Below the pieces are notes generated by a model that saw nothing but the letters and a program-made list of their open reading frames with translations, was not told the DNA's origin and searched no databases. A DNA stretch of 64,000 nt. Origin: Saccharomycopsis malanga (taxonomy: Eukaryota > Ascomycota > Saccharomycetes > Ascoideales > Saccharomycopsidaceae). Shown in pieces: positions 1 to 10,506 of the stretch. Both the position numbers and the translations under genes were made by a program. The number at the start of each line of letters is the position of its first letter. The first letter of the stretch is position 1. The stretch covers positions 2,356,001 to 2,420,000 of the forward strand of contig CP025325.1 in NCBI GenBank assembly GCA_004014935.1. The letters are read 5' to 3'.

Positions 1-1351
1 TGTAAAGGGCAACCAAAATATTCAACAAAATAACTGTCACGGAGAATGAGTACAAGTAATAGAGTATTTCGCCATATGGAGATGTAAAGCTACTTATAGC
101 ATTGATATCACCTTCCCCAATTATTGTTGTGAACATAACTTTGAGTAAAACTTTTGTAATGTCTCTTTTACCATCAGCCGAGTCCAAGCCTAAGAAGGCT
201 TGCAAGAATCCAATAATAATTACTATCAAAAGAAAAAAGAATAGAACTGACTCCTTGAAAAGCACTTTCAACACGACTAGCAAAGCACCAACAAACCTTT
301 CCGAGTCTAAAAATAAAAGTAAGCGAGACCACATGAGAGGAGCAGCACAGGACAATACTCTAAAAGAAACCTCATTTAGGTGGCTTCTGCTTGTGCTTCC
401 CAATTCATTTGTCAAGGCAGCTGCTCGGAGACTGAAACTTATGATAAGAATAGCATACATTGTGTCATTAAAAACGTTCCAAAAACCAATATAGTTGTAG
501 CCAACATGGTACAACTTGACAGCTTCATCGAAGACAAAAGCTAGAGTAAATAAGTAAAACATCACTTCCCAGCCGTCGACATACGAATCATATTGAAGAG
601 AGTTGATAATAATGGTATAGAATACCAAATAAATTAATGATGTGAATATCTGTACCCAATTCTGATACTGTGGTGTTTTTATCCGGTCGGCATCGTAATG
701 GTTCCAAAACCCTGGCTTACAAATGCCTTTATAAATTTCATAAGCTGTGGGGTCGCGATCAGATTGGACAATCCAACCTCTCCACAACCATTTAGCACAT
801 TTCTGGTATCCACTGGATCCAATAACAATTGTTGAATGGAGATCTACAGCAAGCTCTAAAGCGCTAGCAGGTTCTGAATCTTTGTCGTTTAAATTTATGG
901 AGTACCGATGGCATAACATCTCGATGAATAAATAGTGCTCATCAGTTTCTTCTTCAATGATTATTTTGGCCAACTGTTGAGCAGTAATGGATCTAGTTAT
1001 ATAAAGCTCACTATCATGTAATTCAGAAATGGCCATCCTGCTGTACCATCTTGACACCTTCAAGAGACAAAATATCAACACTGCACGATACTTCCTCGAA
1101 GAAGTATTGACTTTACCATCACCTTTTCCACCGGCAGCGTCGCGAGCAAGTTCCACGACCTTGTTGGAAAGTATCTCGGAAAAGGGGTTGGTTATAAGCG
1201 CAGTATCAAACTGAATTGGAATCACCTCGTCAATGAGGTACTTCAAGTTGAGAGCAATTCTCAATACCTGCCTTGGATGGGGAGGCGACATGAGACCAAT
1301 ATCAGACTCATCATCTTCTATTAAAGGAAGTAAGCTTTCATCTTGAGACAT
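1..1351 (-). CDS. YVC1: TRP-type vacuolar cation channel, copy 1 (partial, cut by left edge)
   Basis: The minus strand is open from an ATG at 1351 to the left edge, about 450 residues, so the C-terminus is missing. The protein is clearly a paralog of the complete TRP channel at 31426-33423: both share RQVLRIALNLK near the N-terminus, SSRKYRA, ALELAVD, KWLWRGWI, FWN.FNDTMY, and the pore-side block GFLQ.FLGLDSADG.RD. The family (Yvc1/TRPY1) is a calcium-activated, stretch-sensitive cation channel of the vacuole membrane that releases vacuolar Ca2+. A cytosolic N-terminal region is followed by a six-helix channel core, and the pore and the start of the last helix (VILLNILVALY) are just inside the window. 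It is divergent from RPS14 across a long shared upstream region. I see no break. The family call is secure, the one-to-one orthology with YVC1 less so because there are two copies. Confidence 0.9.
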   Translation of the reverse strand, partial: MSQDESLLPLIEDDESDIGLMSPPHPRQVLRIALNLKYLIDEVIPIQFDTALITNPFSEILSNKVVELARDAAGGKGDGKVNTSSRKYRAVLIFCLLKVSRWYSRMAISELHDSELYITRSITAQQLAKIIIEEETDEHYLFIEMLCHRYSINLNDKDSEPASALELAVDLHSTIVIGSSGYQKCAKWLWRGWIVQSDRDPTAYEIYKGICKPGFWNHYDADRIKTPQYQNWVQIFTSLIYLVFYTIIINSLQYDSYVDGWEVMFYLFTLAFVFDEAVKLYHVGYNYIGFWNVFNDTMYAILIISFSLRAAALTNELGSTSRSHLNEVSFRVLSCAAPLMWSRLLLFLDSERFVGALLVVLKVLFKESVLFFFLLIVIIIGFLQAFLGLDSADGKRDITKVLLKVMFTTIIGEGDINAISSFTSPYGEILYYLYSFSVTVILLNILVALY

Positions 1352-2867
1352 TTTGAGCTTTTTTGGCGCTTAACTAAACAAAACAATTATACAGTGGAAG
1401 GTTAGGAAAACTTTCAGTTTGACATAATGAAAGACTTCATCCTCGAAGACTTGGCGCGCTTGCGATAAGAAAAATAGGATTAGCGACGCAACTGAAATTT
1501 GGTATACATGCCCCCTGTAAAATGACATATAAGGAGCAGAGAAAAATTGAAATATGATAAAATGTATTTGAGATGATTATATGTTCAAAAAAGGTCTCTT
1601 CGATGTTAACTTAAAGAGTATAGACTGTGCATGCCGCATTTCGTACTTTTCATGTCAACATGTACATACTATAAAGATGCGTAGTCAATATAAAATGTTG
1701 TAATTTGAGCCTTATTCAGTTGATCAAAATAATATAGCTTATATATACTATTGCATAAGCTTTATACAAATAAAATGAGGATGAATTATATTGCCCCGAG
1801 GGTAAATGGGACCAAGGACAGTTGAGAGAGCTATATAAATTGAAATTTTAGAGAGCTAATGAATAACCGTTTTACAAATCTGTCTTTTTTGTAAAGTTTT
1901 AACACTTGCAACTTCTGTATTATAAAATTGTGACTTACAATCTTTTTGTATCATTCAAATTTATCAAAATTTCAACTCAAGGTTGATATAAGCAGAAACC
2001 GTTGACTATCTATCTATAACGCTTAACCATAAAAGGGGTAACCAACACCTATTTAGCGTTTTTATACCAAGACAGCTACACCCCAGAATTTAAATTAATA
2101 CTATTCTGCACGTTTTGCAGTAAAAGTTTGTTTCTGCAATTGTTTTCTAGTGTAGGTAACACTTTGTAATTTTAAGATTTAAACAGATTCATGACCAAAT
2201 GATAGTTCCAATAACAATACAAATCTTACTTTAAGCCATGATAAATAATTTCACCTGTTGTTTCAGAGAAAATAATTCGAAGCCTGTAAAACAGTACTTT
2301 TCAAATTACAATACTCATTAATTTGACGGCACTTGTGAACATTAGCAATAGTGCTTTTCTACACCTCGAAGACTATTTTTTCTTTACATAAGGGGATATC
2401 ATCTCATCTCACTTCTTTCAACATAAGCTAAATTCTATATCCTTTAGAAAGGTTTACAAAAATTACGTGTCTCAAATACTACCTGTTCAACCCCTTTCAC
2501 TAAATTCATGGTAATCGGCCTACTAAATATTACGGGAGCTCATGTTGAAAGTGGTTGCATGATTAGGGCGGGATATGGGTATCACATGATACTATGTAGG
2601 GCTATATATATCATATTTCTATTGACGAAGTTTTAAGTTCCGTTTTTCATCACTGAAAAAAGTGAAAAAAGTGAGAATCTCTTAACTACGCAAGGGCTTC
2701 ACGTGTGCGGTGCAGAGATGTTTTGTTGGTTGAGAATTATGGGCGGGTTTTTTTTCATAGTGAGAGTACCAGAAGACCAAAAAAAAAAAAGAGATGAAAA
2801 TAAACTACGCTTACTAGTGAAGAAGGTTGTTTGATAGACACAGAACAGTAGAGAACAATAATCCAAG
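1352..2867. other. Intergenic region, divergent promoters of TRP channel copy 1 and RPS14
   Basis: About 1.5 kb with no supportable gene. The RPS14-proximal half holds TTAGGGC, TAGGGCTA and CACGTG motifs (listed separately) and A-rich tracts near 2780. I see no tRNA or snoRNA in it. Confidence 0.7.
2563..2705 (+). promoter_or_regulatory. RPS14 promoter elements: Tbf1-like and Cbf1-like sites
   Basis: TTAGGGC lies at 2563-2569, TAGGGCTA at 2597-2604 and CACGTG at 2700-2705, all upstream of the RPS14 ATG at 2868. TTAGGG-type sites are bound by Tbf1 and CACGTG by Cbf1. In several non-Saccharomyces yeasts these two factors, not Rap1, drive ribosomal protein genes. The motifs are seen; their use here is inferred. 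Confidence 0.45.
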
Positions 2868-3797
2868 ATGGCTTCAAAAGGTATGTGAGAAGCGGCGAGC
2901 GAAGCTATAAAATTGGCAAGACCAGTGGTTGTTTATAGTGGGAATGTGATACTGTTCAACAGTGGATTTCAGAAAGTGAAATATTTGCAAATATCAATGT
3001 GGCTTAAGATTCCAGCATCAACAATTGTCAAATAATATGAGAAGTTGAAATAATAGAAAAAGTGATATCACTATGAGTTTTGCATGGTCAAAGTGGATTT
3101 ACGTAGAGTTAACGAAACAAAAGAACCATAAAATGTTTGAACAAGTTCAAAGTTAGGGAATTGAATTTGCATATGCGTGTTTATTTCAATTATCAGTCAA
3201 AGCTACTGGATCAGCTAAAAAGTCATTTAATTTTCAAATTGTTTTTAATAAAGTTTTATCACAGAATACACTCCAATGTCAAATTTTACTGTCGAAACAA
3301 ACCTTTGAGAAATACCACTTCCTTCCCACTATCACTTGCTGTAAGATTGCCTCACATGAATCTTTACTAACTTTTTAGAAAACGTTACTTTAGGCCCACA
3401 AGCCCGTGATGGCTCCCAAGTTTTTGGTGTTGCCCGTATCTTTGCTTCCTTCAACGATACCTTCGTTCATGTTACCGATCTTTCCGGTAAGGAAACCATT
3501 GCTCGTGTCACCGGTGGTATGAAGGTCAAGGCCGACAGAGACGAGTCTTCTCCATACGCTGCTATGTTGGCTGCTCAAGACGTTGCTCAAAAATGTAAAG
3601 AAGTTGGTATCACTGCTGTCCACGTTAAGTTGAGAGCTACTGGTGGTACTAAGACCAAGACTCCAGGTCCAGGTGGTCAGTCTGCTTTGAGAGCTTTGGC
3701 CAGATCTGGTTTGAGAATCGGCAGAATCGAAGACGTTACCCCAGTCCCATCTGACTCTACCAGAAGAAAGGGTGGTCGTCGTGGTAGAAGATTATAG
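2868..3797 (+). CDS. RPS14: 40S ribosomal protein S14 (uS11), two exons
   Basis: Exon 1 is 2868-2880 (ATG plus ten bases) and exon 2 is 3379-3797. The 498-base intron starts GTATGT at 2881, has TACTAAC at 3365-3371 and ends TTTTTAG, so the branch A is only 8 bases from the acceptor. Splicing gives 143 residues starting [20 protein letters not shown]. The body matches yeast Rps14 nearly throughout ([45 protein letters not shown]) and ends GGRRGRRL. uS11 sits on the platform of the small subunit, close to the mRNA exit and the rRNA 3' end, and is needed for 18S rRNA maturation. The strongly biased codons (GCT, GGT, TTG, AAG) fit very high expression. In baker's yeast the paralogs also carry an intron near the start and Rps14 represses its own splicing; whether that holds here is not visible. 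Confidence 0.98.
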
Positions 3798-5544
3798 TTG
3801 GTGCACTATCTACATTATCTTTTTATCCAATGTGTCATACTTTTTTAGTTTAATATAATTATCAAAAAATATGATTTTGTAAGCGGAATATGTGGTTTCG
3901 GATGTAGAATTTTGTGGACGAATTCACTATTTTGCTACATCGAGTATCAAATAAGAGTAACTCAATAAAATGTCGTTCTGTATCTTGAGATTGCAGTATC
4001 TTTTCATATGATTGTGTCAATTGATATCATGTTTTCAAAGCGACTCAGTCTCTCCAAGTTATATAGTTTCAATACTTATACTCATACAATTGACTCACCT
4101 CCTTTGGTCTTCCTCTTATATTTAGCCTTGCTAAGGTTTTATCAAGTGCTCGTTTGAACGTGCGCTTAACTGGTCTGTATAATAGATAATTAGTTTGCAT
4201 TGCAACTAAAAATACTTTTTATGAGGAACAGCTCTGTAGGTTCGTTTACAGTTCTACTCTAGTATTTTTATCAATGTCACTATCAAGTACTTCTAGTAAT
4301 ATAGTTTAAAGCATTTTTCAGATTCAAATTTAGTGTAATAATACCCTGTAAAAACGAAACTGTTTTGTTATGGGCTGGAAATATAAGATATTATTGTAAT
4401 TAATACCCTGTAAAACAAACAATGAGAGGTACTTAGAAGAGAAGCAGTTAAACGTTGAATTAGGTAGCGAGGGTCATGGCCAAAGTTGACGTTAGCAATT
4501 TTTCAGGTTTATTCAGCTGAGATTTTCGTTCTAGTTAGCTGCTGTTGACTTGTCTAACAGTAGTGATCCAGACCTATTACTTTATTAATGACAATTGGCT
4601 CTACTTAATTTTTATCCACCCTTTTTTGCTTAAAAAGTATTTGACTCAAATGCCCTAAACAAACAACATCATAGATACGTGTAATATTCTGAGGAAAATG
4701 ATTTTTTATTAGTGGGTCATAAATTACGCTACTTACATATTTATTCTAAAATTAAACCAGGCGTTGGCCGTAAGGATAAATTAATTCCTGTAAAGATAAA
4801 AAATTAATACTAAAGAAATTGAAAAATGAACACAGTTAAAAATCAAACTCTCAAACATTGTGATTATGTTAGAATAAAGTTTACTCAATGTCATTGGTAA
4901 TTTTTAGCACCAGTTACTTCTTATATTTTGAACTTCTTGAATTGATATTTATGTGTTTTCTCCCAAATATTCTATTTTTTATATGCTTAAGTACGATTAG
5001 CTGCCGTCGTGTCCAATATTTCACTACAACTCATGTTACTTCAGCTTCTCATAAACTATGATGTCAATACTTACTCCTACTGATTGAAGATACCATTCCA
5101 TTGGGTCTTACTTCATCCGGAACTCCGATCTTAGCCAAGCCATTATCAGTATCCCCCACAATAACTATATTTCGACCATGATAATGCTTTGCAACAACCA
5201 AATGATAATTTTAAAAGACCAAACATGTGCATACTGTTCTTTTTTTTTTTGCAGTTGTTTCAGCAGCATTGATCCGAAAACCATGAAAAAAGGTGTAGAT
5301 TTAGACTCCCGGAGATCGCGATAACGGCTGTAATTGGTCACTGGTGAGATGAAGCGCATAACCTTTCGCCCGTCCTCCGGCGAACCAGCGTCTGATAGTA
5401 TAGTAGTGAATAACGTTTGCGCAGCATTATAAATAGAGAAGAGAGCCCAATCTTTGTCGTGTTTTGCCAAACTGCTCAGTTACTGTCAGTTACATTTTAT
5501 TTTGGATTTTGGTAACATCGCACTACATTGGTATAATTTCAAGA
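3798..5544. other. Intergenic region between RPS14 and MLS1
   Basis: About 1.75 kb, AT-rich. It holds a short 3' fragment of the SINE-like family with flanking direct repeats (4339-4415). The MLS1-proximal part has GC-richer patches, including CGG-N4-CCG at 5108-5117, that may be regulatory. No convincing gene. Confidence 0.6.
4354..4400 (+). mobile_element. SINE-like repeat, 3' fragment (copy E)
   Basis: These 47 bases match the last 36 bases of the family (ACGAAACTG, TGGGCT, GAAATATAAGAT) and then an AT-rich tail. They are flanked by a perfect 15-base direct repeat, TAATACCCTGTAAAA, at 4339-4353 and 4401-4415. A severely 5'-truncated insert with a target-site duplication of this length is typical of LINE-driven retroposition. 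Confidence 0.65.
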
Positions 5545-7218
5545 ATGGTTAAAAGAATCTATGGCTCAATTGAAGGAGTAGAGCTTCTTGCTCCTGTTTC
5601 AGACAAGCCAGCCTACCCTGGGGCTCCTACAACTCAAGCAGATATTCTTACAAAGCGTGCTTTGGCTTTTGTTGCTTTGCTTCACCGGACTTTCAACAAG
5701 ACTAGGAAACAACTTTTGGAGAACCGTCAGGCTATTCAAAAACAAATTGACAGCGGAAAATCATTGGACTTTCTTCCTGAAACAGAAAACATTAGAAATG
5801 ATCCAGATTGGACTGGTCCTCCTTTAGCTCCCGGACTCATTGACAGAAGAACAGAGATCACTGGGCCGACCGACCGGAAGATGGTTATCAACGCATTGAA
5901 CTCCCCTGCGTACACCTACATGACAGATTTTGAAGATTCGTCTGCCCCAACATGGGAAAATGTTCTTAGTGGCCAAGTCAATTTGTTTGATGCGGTAAGA
6001 AAGCAGATTGAGCTTCCAACAGAGAAAAAACATTACAAGTTAGATCTCTCGAATGGTAGAGTTTTGCCTGCATTAATTGTCAGACCTCGTGGATGGCATA
6101 TGGAAGACCATCATATTTTGATTGACGGAGAACCAGTGAGCGCTTCGATGTTAGACTTTGGTCTTTATTTCTTCCATAATGCTCATGAGCTTATAAAAAG
6201 CGGAAAAGGTCCGTACTTCTATTTACCAAAGATGGAACATTACCGTGAAGCTCGTCTTTGGAACGACATCTTCAATGTTGCTCAAGATGTCGTTGGGCTT
6301 CCTCGTGGCACTATTCGTGCTACTGTGCTTATTGAAACTCTTCCAGCGGCATTCCAGATGGAAGAGATTATATATGAGCTTAGGGACCACTCTTCTGGAT
6401 TGAACTGTGGAAGATGGGATTACATGTTCAGTACTATCAAGCGCCTCAGAAATGATCCTAAAAGTTTGCTTCCAGACCGAGACCAAGTCACTATGGGTGT
6501 TCCCTTCATGCAAGCTTACGTGAAACGTCTTATTGAAATCTGCCATAGACGTAAGGTTCACGCCATGGGTGGTATGGCTGCTTTGATTCCTATCAAAAAC
6601 GACCCAGAAGCTAACAAAGCTGCATTACTTAAGGTCGAAAAGGATAAGGAAAGAGAGGCCATTGCTGGCCATGACGGCTCTTGGATCGCTCATCCTGCTT
6701 TAGAACCTATTTGCACTAAGGTTTTTGACAAACAGATGCCAACTCCCAATCAATTACACTACATCCCTCCAGACCCACAAATTACCTCCAAGGATTTGAC
6801 CACCACAGCCATCGAGGGTGGAAAAATTACCATTGACGGTATTCGTACCAACTTGTACATTGGTTTGCGCTACTCTGAGGCTTGGTTACGGGGCCAAGGT
6901 TGTGTTGCTATTAACAATTTAATGGAGGACGCTGCTACCGCAGAAGTTTCTCGTACTCAGTTATGGCAATGGGTTACCCATGGCGCTAAGCTCGAAAATG
7001 GCGAAACTGTCACCAAGGAGCTCACCACTAAACTTTTGGAAGAAGAAACAGAAAAGTTGGTCAAAGCCAGCGATGAAAGTAACAAATATGCTCTCGCAGC
7101 TGAATTGTTTAAACCAGAAATCAGAGGTGAGAAGTTTAGTGAATTCATCACTGATTTATTGTATCCAAAGGTCACTACTGTAGGTGACAAGGTCGATTTG
7201 GGCTCTTTGAAAGATTAG
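5545..7218 (+). CDS. MLS1: Malate synthase (no C-terminal peroxisomal signal)
   Basis: This is malate synthase, which joins glyoxylate and acetyl-CoA to give malate in the glyoxylate cycle, needed for growth on acetate, ethanol or fatty acids. I start at the ATG at 5545 ([11 protein letters not shown]), giving 557 residues, close to the 554 of baker's yeast; the frame is open 27 codons further upstream but that part has no family likeness. Family blocks seen include [75 protein letters not shown], the signature [18 protein letters not shown] and [14 protein letters not shown]. The protein ends GSLKD, not SKL, so the PTS1 peroxisome signal usual in the family is absent. I see no N-terminal PTS2 either. 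It may act in the cytosol, or a peroxisomal partner may carry it. Confidence 0.96.
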   Translation: MVKRIYGSIEGVELLAPVSDKPAYPGAPTTQADILTKRALAFVALLHRTFNKTRKQLLENRQAIQKQIDSGKSLDFLPETENIRNDPDWTGPPLAPGLIDRRTEITGPTDRKMVINALNSPAYTYMTDFEDSSAPTWENVLSGQVNLFDAVRKQIELPTEKKHYKLDLSNGRVLPALIVRPRGWHMEDHHILIDGEPVSASMLDFGLYFFHNAHELIKSGKGPYFYLPKMEHYREARLWNDIFNVAQDVVGLPRGTIRATVLIETLPAAFQMEEIIYELRDHSSGLNCGRWDYMFSTIKRLRNDPKSLLPDRDQVTMGVPFMQAYVKRLIEICHRRKVHAMGGMAALIPIKNDPEANKAALLKVEKDKEREAIAGHDGSWIAHPALEPICTKVFDKQMPTPNQLHYIPPDPQITSKDLTTTAIEGGKITIDGIRTNLYIGLRYSEAWLRGQGCVAINNLMEDAATAEVSRTQLWQWVTHGAKLENGETVTKELTTKLLEEETEKLVKASDESNKYALAAELFKPEIRGEKFSEFITDLLYPKVTTVGDKVDLGSLKD

Positions 7219-8194
7219 GAAAGGCACTCATAAACAAAAGTATAATTATATATATTGATTACTTATTTCTTAGCAATACACGATACACTGCCATAGGCTT
7301 TACACATGAATTTGTAAGCTGTATCAGTATTTTGCATACTTGTTTCGATGCTTGTTACCAGTTTGTCGAAATATTTGACGTGATGTAGAGAATTTTTGCT
7401 GAAGCAAATAGCGAAATAATATAAATTATGATCTAATGACTTTTCAGTAGAAATGTTCTATACACGACAAAAATTTTTATTAAAATGTTCAAAAACAACT
7501 ATAAAGAGCTATATATATCATATATTTTATACTCTATACTATATTATGTAACTTATGTCATATAATCCATACTCTCTACTATATTATGTGTCTTGTAGAG
7601 ACGATTTATATATATCTCTGATAAATAAGATATAAAAAAAAATAAAAATTTGGTAAAACAACTTAAGTGAGAGGCACAAATCTCCTGTAAACCATTTTAT
7701 CCATAATACATAGAGTTATAGATATTAAAACAAAAATAGAAAAGGCAGTAAAAAAGGGTTCAACTATTACTTTTCAATTAATTATATAAATCATTTACAT
7801 TTCCAATGTACCAGTATATATTAACGGATTCATCAAGCTTCCCTCTTCCATTTGGAAACATATGATCAAACTTACAAATCAAACTAATTTAGGAACTCCT
7901 CTCCACAAAGGACACGCCAAAACCCATCCTGTCATTGTAAACGGCCAGGATTATATAAAGTTCCACGTCATGAAAAAAGCGGGAAAAAGCCTGCGGCTCA
8001 TAAGAAAAAAAATGAAAAACAGAACATCACAGTATTTACCAACAATAACAGTTTGATAATAACAACAACAAATAATAACAATTAGATCAGCTAAAGTTGC
8101 GAATTGTGCAACCTATTGTTAACAGATATATAGTGGCTATTTTTTATAGCTGTCAAAGGCCTTTCAGAGACCGCATCATACGAATCTGAGAAGA
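7219..8194. other. Intergenic region between MLS1 and the VAN1-like gene
   Basis: Strongly AT-rich, with a 40-base direct duplication (7529-7589). A 64-codon open frame at 7862-8056 has no features of a gene. Nothing else seen. Confidence 0.6.
7529..7589. repeat. Short direct duplication, period 40
   Basis: A 21-base unit, TACTCT.TACTATATTATGT with one flanking A, occurs at 7529-7549 and 7569-7589 with one difference. Probably a local slippage or duplication in the MLS1 downstream region. Confidence 0.7.
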
Positions 8195-9793
8195 ATGTTT
8201 GAGACATCCAGCACATATCGAGGGAGCCATAAACGGCCAGATCTTCCAATGTAAGTGTATTAAACTACTATTCAAAGATTCCAAGTGATTCAAATGTGTT
8301 TGGAATGTGACTAACAAAGTAATAGAGCAGAAAGTGATAGATTCAAACCCGCCAAAACCACATATAAGCTGACTAGATACATAAGGTTAGGGTATTTCAT
8401 AGTGATTACAGTGTTGATACTTCTCATAATAAACAAGGAGAAAAAAAGAAGAGATCCAGAGTTTTCTTTATATAAATCGTCTTTATTTTCCAATATCAAA
8501 CATGACATCACCAATTGGCAGCAGGATCAAGAAGAATTGAAGTTTCCAAATTCCAAAGGTGGCTTTGAAAAGCTTGCTGAAGATGATATCAATGATGATT
8601 ACAAACATTATTCCGTAGGCGCAGAAGGTGTTAAAGAACATGATCCTGAGCTCAAAGAGAAAGAAGAAGAACTTTTCAAAACCGTATCATATTATGATCT
8701 CAACGAATTTCAAGGTAATCCACAAGGTAATGAGAAAGGTGATGTTGTTCTTTTACTTATACCTCTTAGAAATGCTCAACATGTTCTTCCGCTTATGTTC
8801 AAACATCTAATGAATTTGAATTATCCTCATGGACAAATTGATCTAGCATTTTTAGTCAGTGATTGTTCCCCGGGAGACAAAACTTTAGATACGCTTTTTG
8901 AATACAGCATCTTGCTTCAGAACTCTACTCTTATTCTGATGCTAACTGAGAAGGAACAAGAGATCGAAGAACGTAATAAACAGCTCAAGGGAACCAACGA
9001 TTTGTATTTAAGATACATGGATCAAGATTATGTTTCGAAGATTGAGAACCAGTTCAATCCTCCTTACCATCCAGAATTCAACAAACCCTTCCGCTCCGTC
9101 CAAATTTTCGAAAAAAACTTTGGTCAGGTTATAGGGCAGGGATTTAGTGACCGCCATGCCGTCAAAGTACAGGGAATCAGAAGAAAACTCATGGGACGCG
9201 CAAGAAACTGGCTAATCAACACCACCCTCAAACCATACCATTCTTGGGTCTATTGGAGAGATGCAGACATTGAATCAGCACCAGCTTCCATTATTCAAGA
9301 TCTCATGAAATTTGATTACGACGTTATGGTTCCGAATGTTTGGAGGCCATTGCCCGAATTTTTAGGCAAAGAACAACCATATGATTTGAACACTTGGATT
9401 GAGTCGCCTGCTGCATTAGACCTCGCCAAAACTTTACACGAAGATGATGTCATTGTCGAAGGTTATGCGGAATACCCAACATGGAGAGTCCATCTTGCTT
9501 ACTTGAAGGATGATAACGGGGATCCAAACCAGCTTGTTGACATGGATGGTGTTGGGGGAGTTTCCATTTTAGCTAAGGCAAAGGTATTCAGACAAGGTGT
9601 ATCGTTCCCAGCATTTACATTCGAAAACCACGCCGAAACAGAAGCTTTTGGTAAAATGGCGAAACGTATGGGATTCAGAGTCGGTGGGTTGCCCCACTAT
9701 GTCGTATGGCACATTTATGAACCTAGTGAAGACGATTTACGTAAAATTGCCAGAAAGGAGCGTAAAAAGAGAAGACAAAGTGGCCAAGCCTAA
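8195..9793 (+). CDS. VAN1: Mannan polymerase subunit, Van1/Anp1 family mannosyltransferase, two exons
   Basis: Exon 1 is 8195-8250 and exon 2 is 8326-9793. The 75-base intron starts GTAAGT, has GACTAAC at 8309-8315 and ends AATAG. The product is 507 residues: a short basic cytosolic end, one membrane span at about residues 37-54, then a lumenal glycosyltransferase domain of the Mnn9/Anp1/Van1 family (GT62). Recognisable blocks are LLLIPLRNA, LAFLVSDCSPGD, QGIRRKLMGRARNWL, HSWVYWRDADIE with the DxD motif at 331-333, VPNVWRPLP, DMDGVGGVSILAKA and FPAFTFENHAETEAFGKMAKRM. These Golgi enzymes form M-Pol I and II and start elongation of the alpha-1,6-mannan backbone on N-glycans. The long stretch between the SDCSPGD block and the QGIRRK block is more like Van1 than Mnn9, but the choice between Van1 and Anp1 is uncertain. 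Confidence 0.9.
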
Positions 9794-10088
9794 TCTCTTC
9801 GCCACTCATTCTTTACGTTGTTCTCTTTTTCATGTTAGTCTTTTTTATTTTGTTCTACTTTCGGTACTCAGTATTTTTTTGTCATTTTCCTATTGTGTTT
9901 CTATCGAATTTTTTAGCATATTTTTGTCAGCAATAATAAACATTCATCTACGTTTTACTAAATACTCTTGAGCTCTTTATAGCTATTGTACTTGTTACAC
10001 ATTTTGTGAAGCTTTCTTGAAAAATTCGCTTTTCTCTGTTAAAATCCATATTTATGTAATCCTTTGAATCGTCTTTTTTTTTTTTTTT
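9794..10088. other. VAN1-like gene downstream region and T15 tract
   Basis: T-rich 3' region of the mannosyltransferase gene. A run of 15 T at 10074-10088 directly precedes SINE copy A. No gene seen. Confidence 0.6.
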
Positions 10089-10415
10089 GGGCTGTTTGGC
10101 TCAGTGGGTCAGTGCTCTCGGAGAAAAGAAAAAAAAGGCCTAACAGGAACACGGGTTCGATTCCCAAGACGACACTTTTACTCGCTGTTTTTACGATGCT
10201 GAATGTGACTTCACAGGCAAGTGCAACTGTCTAAAACAGGACATAGGCCAAAGTCTACTGCTTACTTTCAACCAATTGAGTGAGATTATAAACAACAGGA
10301 CATCTTTTGGTTTTCCCCACAGGGTTTACCAAGTCCTTTTAGACATAGTGCGTATATATGAAACTGATATTTACTGGGCTCGAAATATAAGATATTATCA
10401 ATACTATAATTTATT
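10089..10415 (+). mobile_element. SINE-like element with tRNA-type Pol III promoter, longest copy (copy A)
   Basis: The first 85 bases or so look like a decayed tRNA gene. A perfect A box, TGGCTCAGTGGG, is at 10097-10108 and a perfect B box, GGTTCGATTCC, at 10154-10164, but the acceptor, anticodon and T stems no longer pair well, so this is not a working tRNA gene. The start GGCTGTTTGGC recalls yeast tRNA-Leu (weak evidence). A body of about 200 bases follows (conserved core 10195-10242, then TTTTCCCCAC, GGTTTACCAAGTCC, GGGCTCGAAATATAAGAT). It ends in an AT-rich tail, and TSC11 starts about 90 bases further on. Copies C, B, D and E align to successive parts of it. Against copy C in the body I estimate by eye about four in five bases identical. 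No clear target-site duplication is visible for this copy. Confidence 0.7.
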
Positions 10416-10506
10416 ATGACTTACAATGTCCGTATGGCGTGGTGCACGGAGGGACTTCTGTTTTCGGTAATTCTTACTGAAATCACCAAATCACCCGTAC
10501 CAGAAG

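Noticed and set aside
4105-4180. A possible small exon on the minus strand (RPVKRTFKRALDKTLARLNI) with splice-like ends
   Set aside because: The frame is short, with no branch site found and no second exon that joins well. Protein-like by chance is possible.
5078-5470. Minus-strand frame of 101 codons and a following GTAAGT before MLS1
   Set aside because: It begins with TTG rather than ATG, lies in the MLS1 promoter and has no recognisable domain.
5464-5544. N-terminal extension of malate synthase by 27 codons
   Set aside because: Hydrophobic and unlike the family; the ATG at 5545 gives the usual length and start.
10089-10173. A working tRNA gene at the head of SINE copy A
   Set aside because: A and B boxes are perfect, but the acceptor, anticodon and T stems do not pair and the anticodon region is a purine-rich run. 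A tRNA relic fits better.
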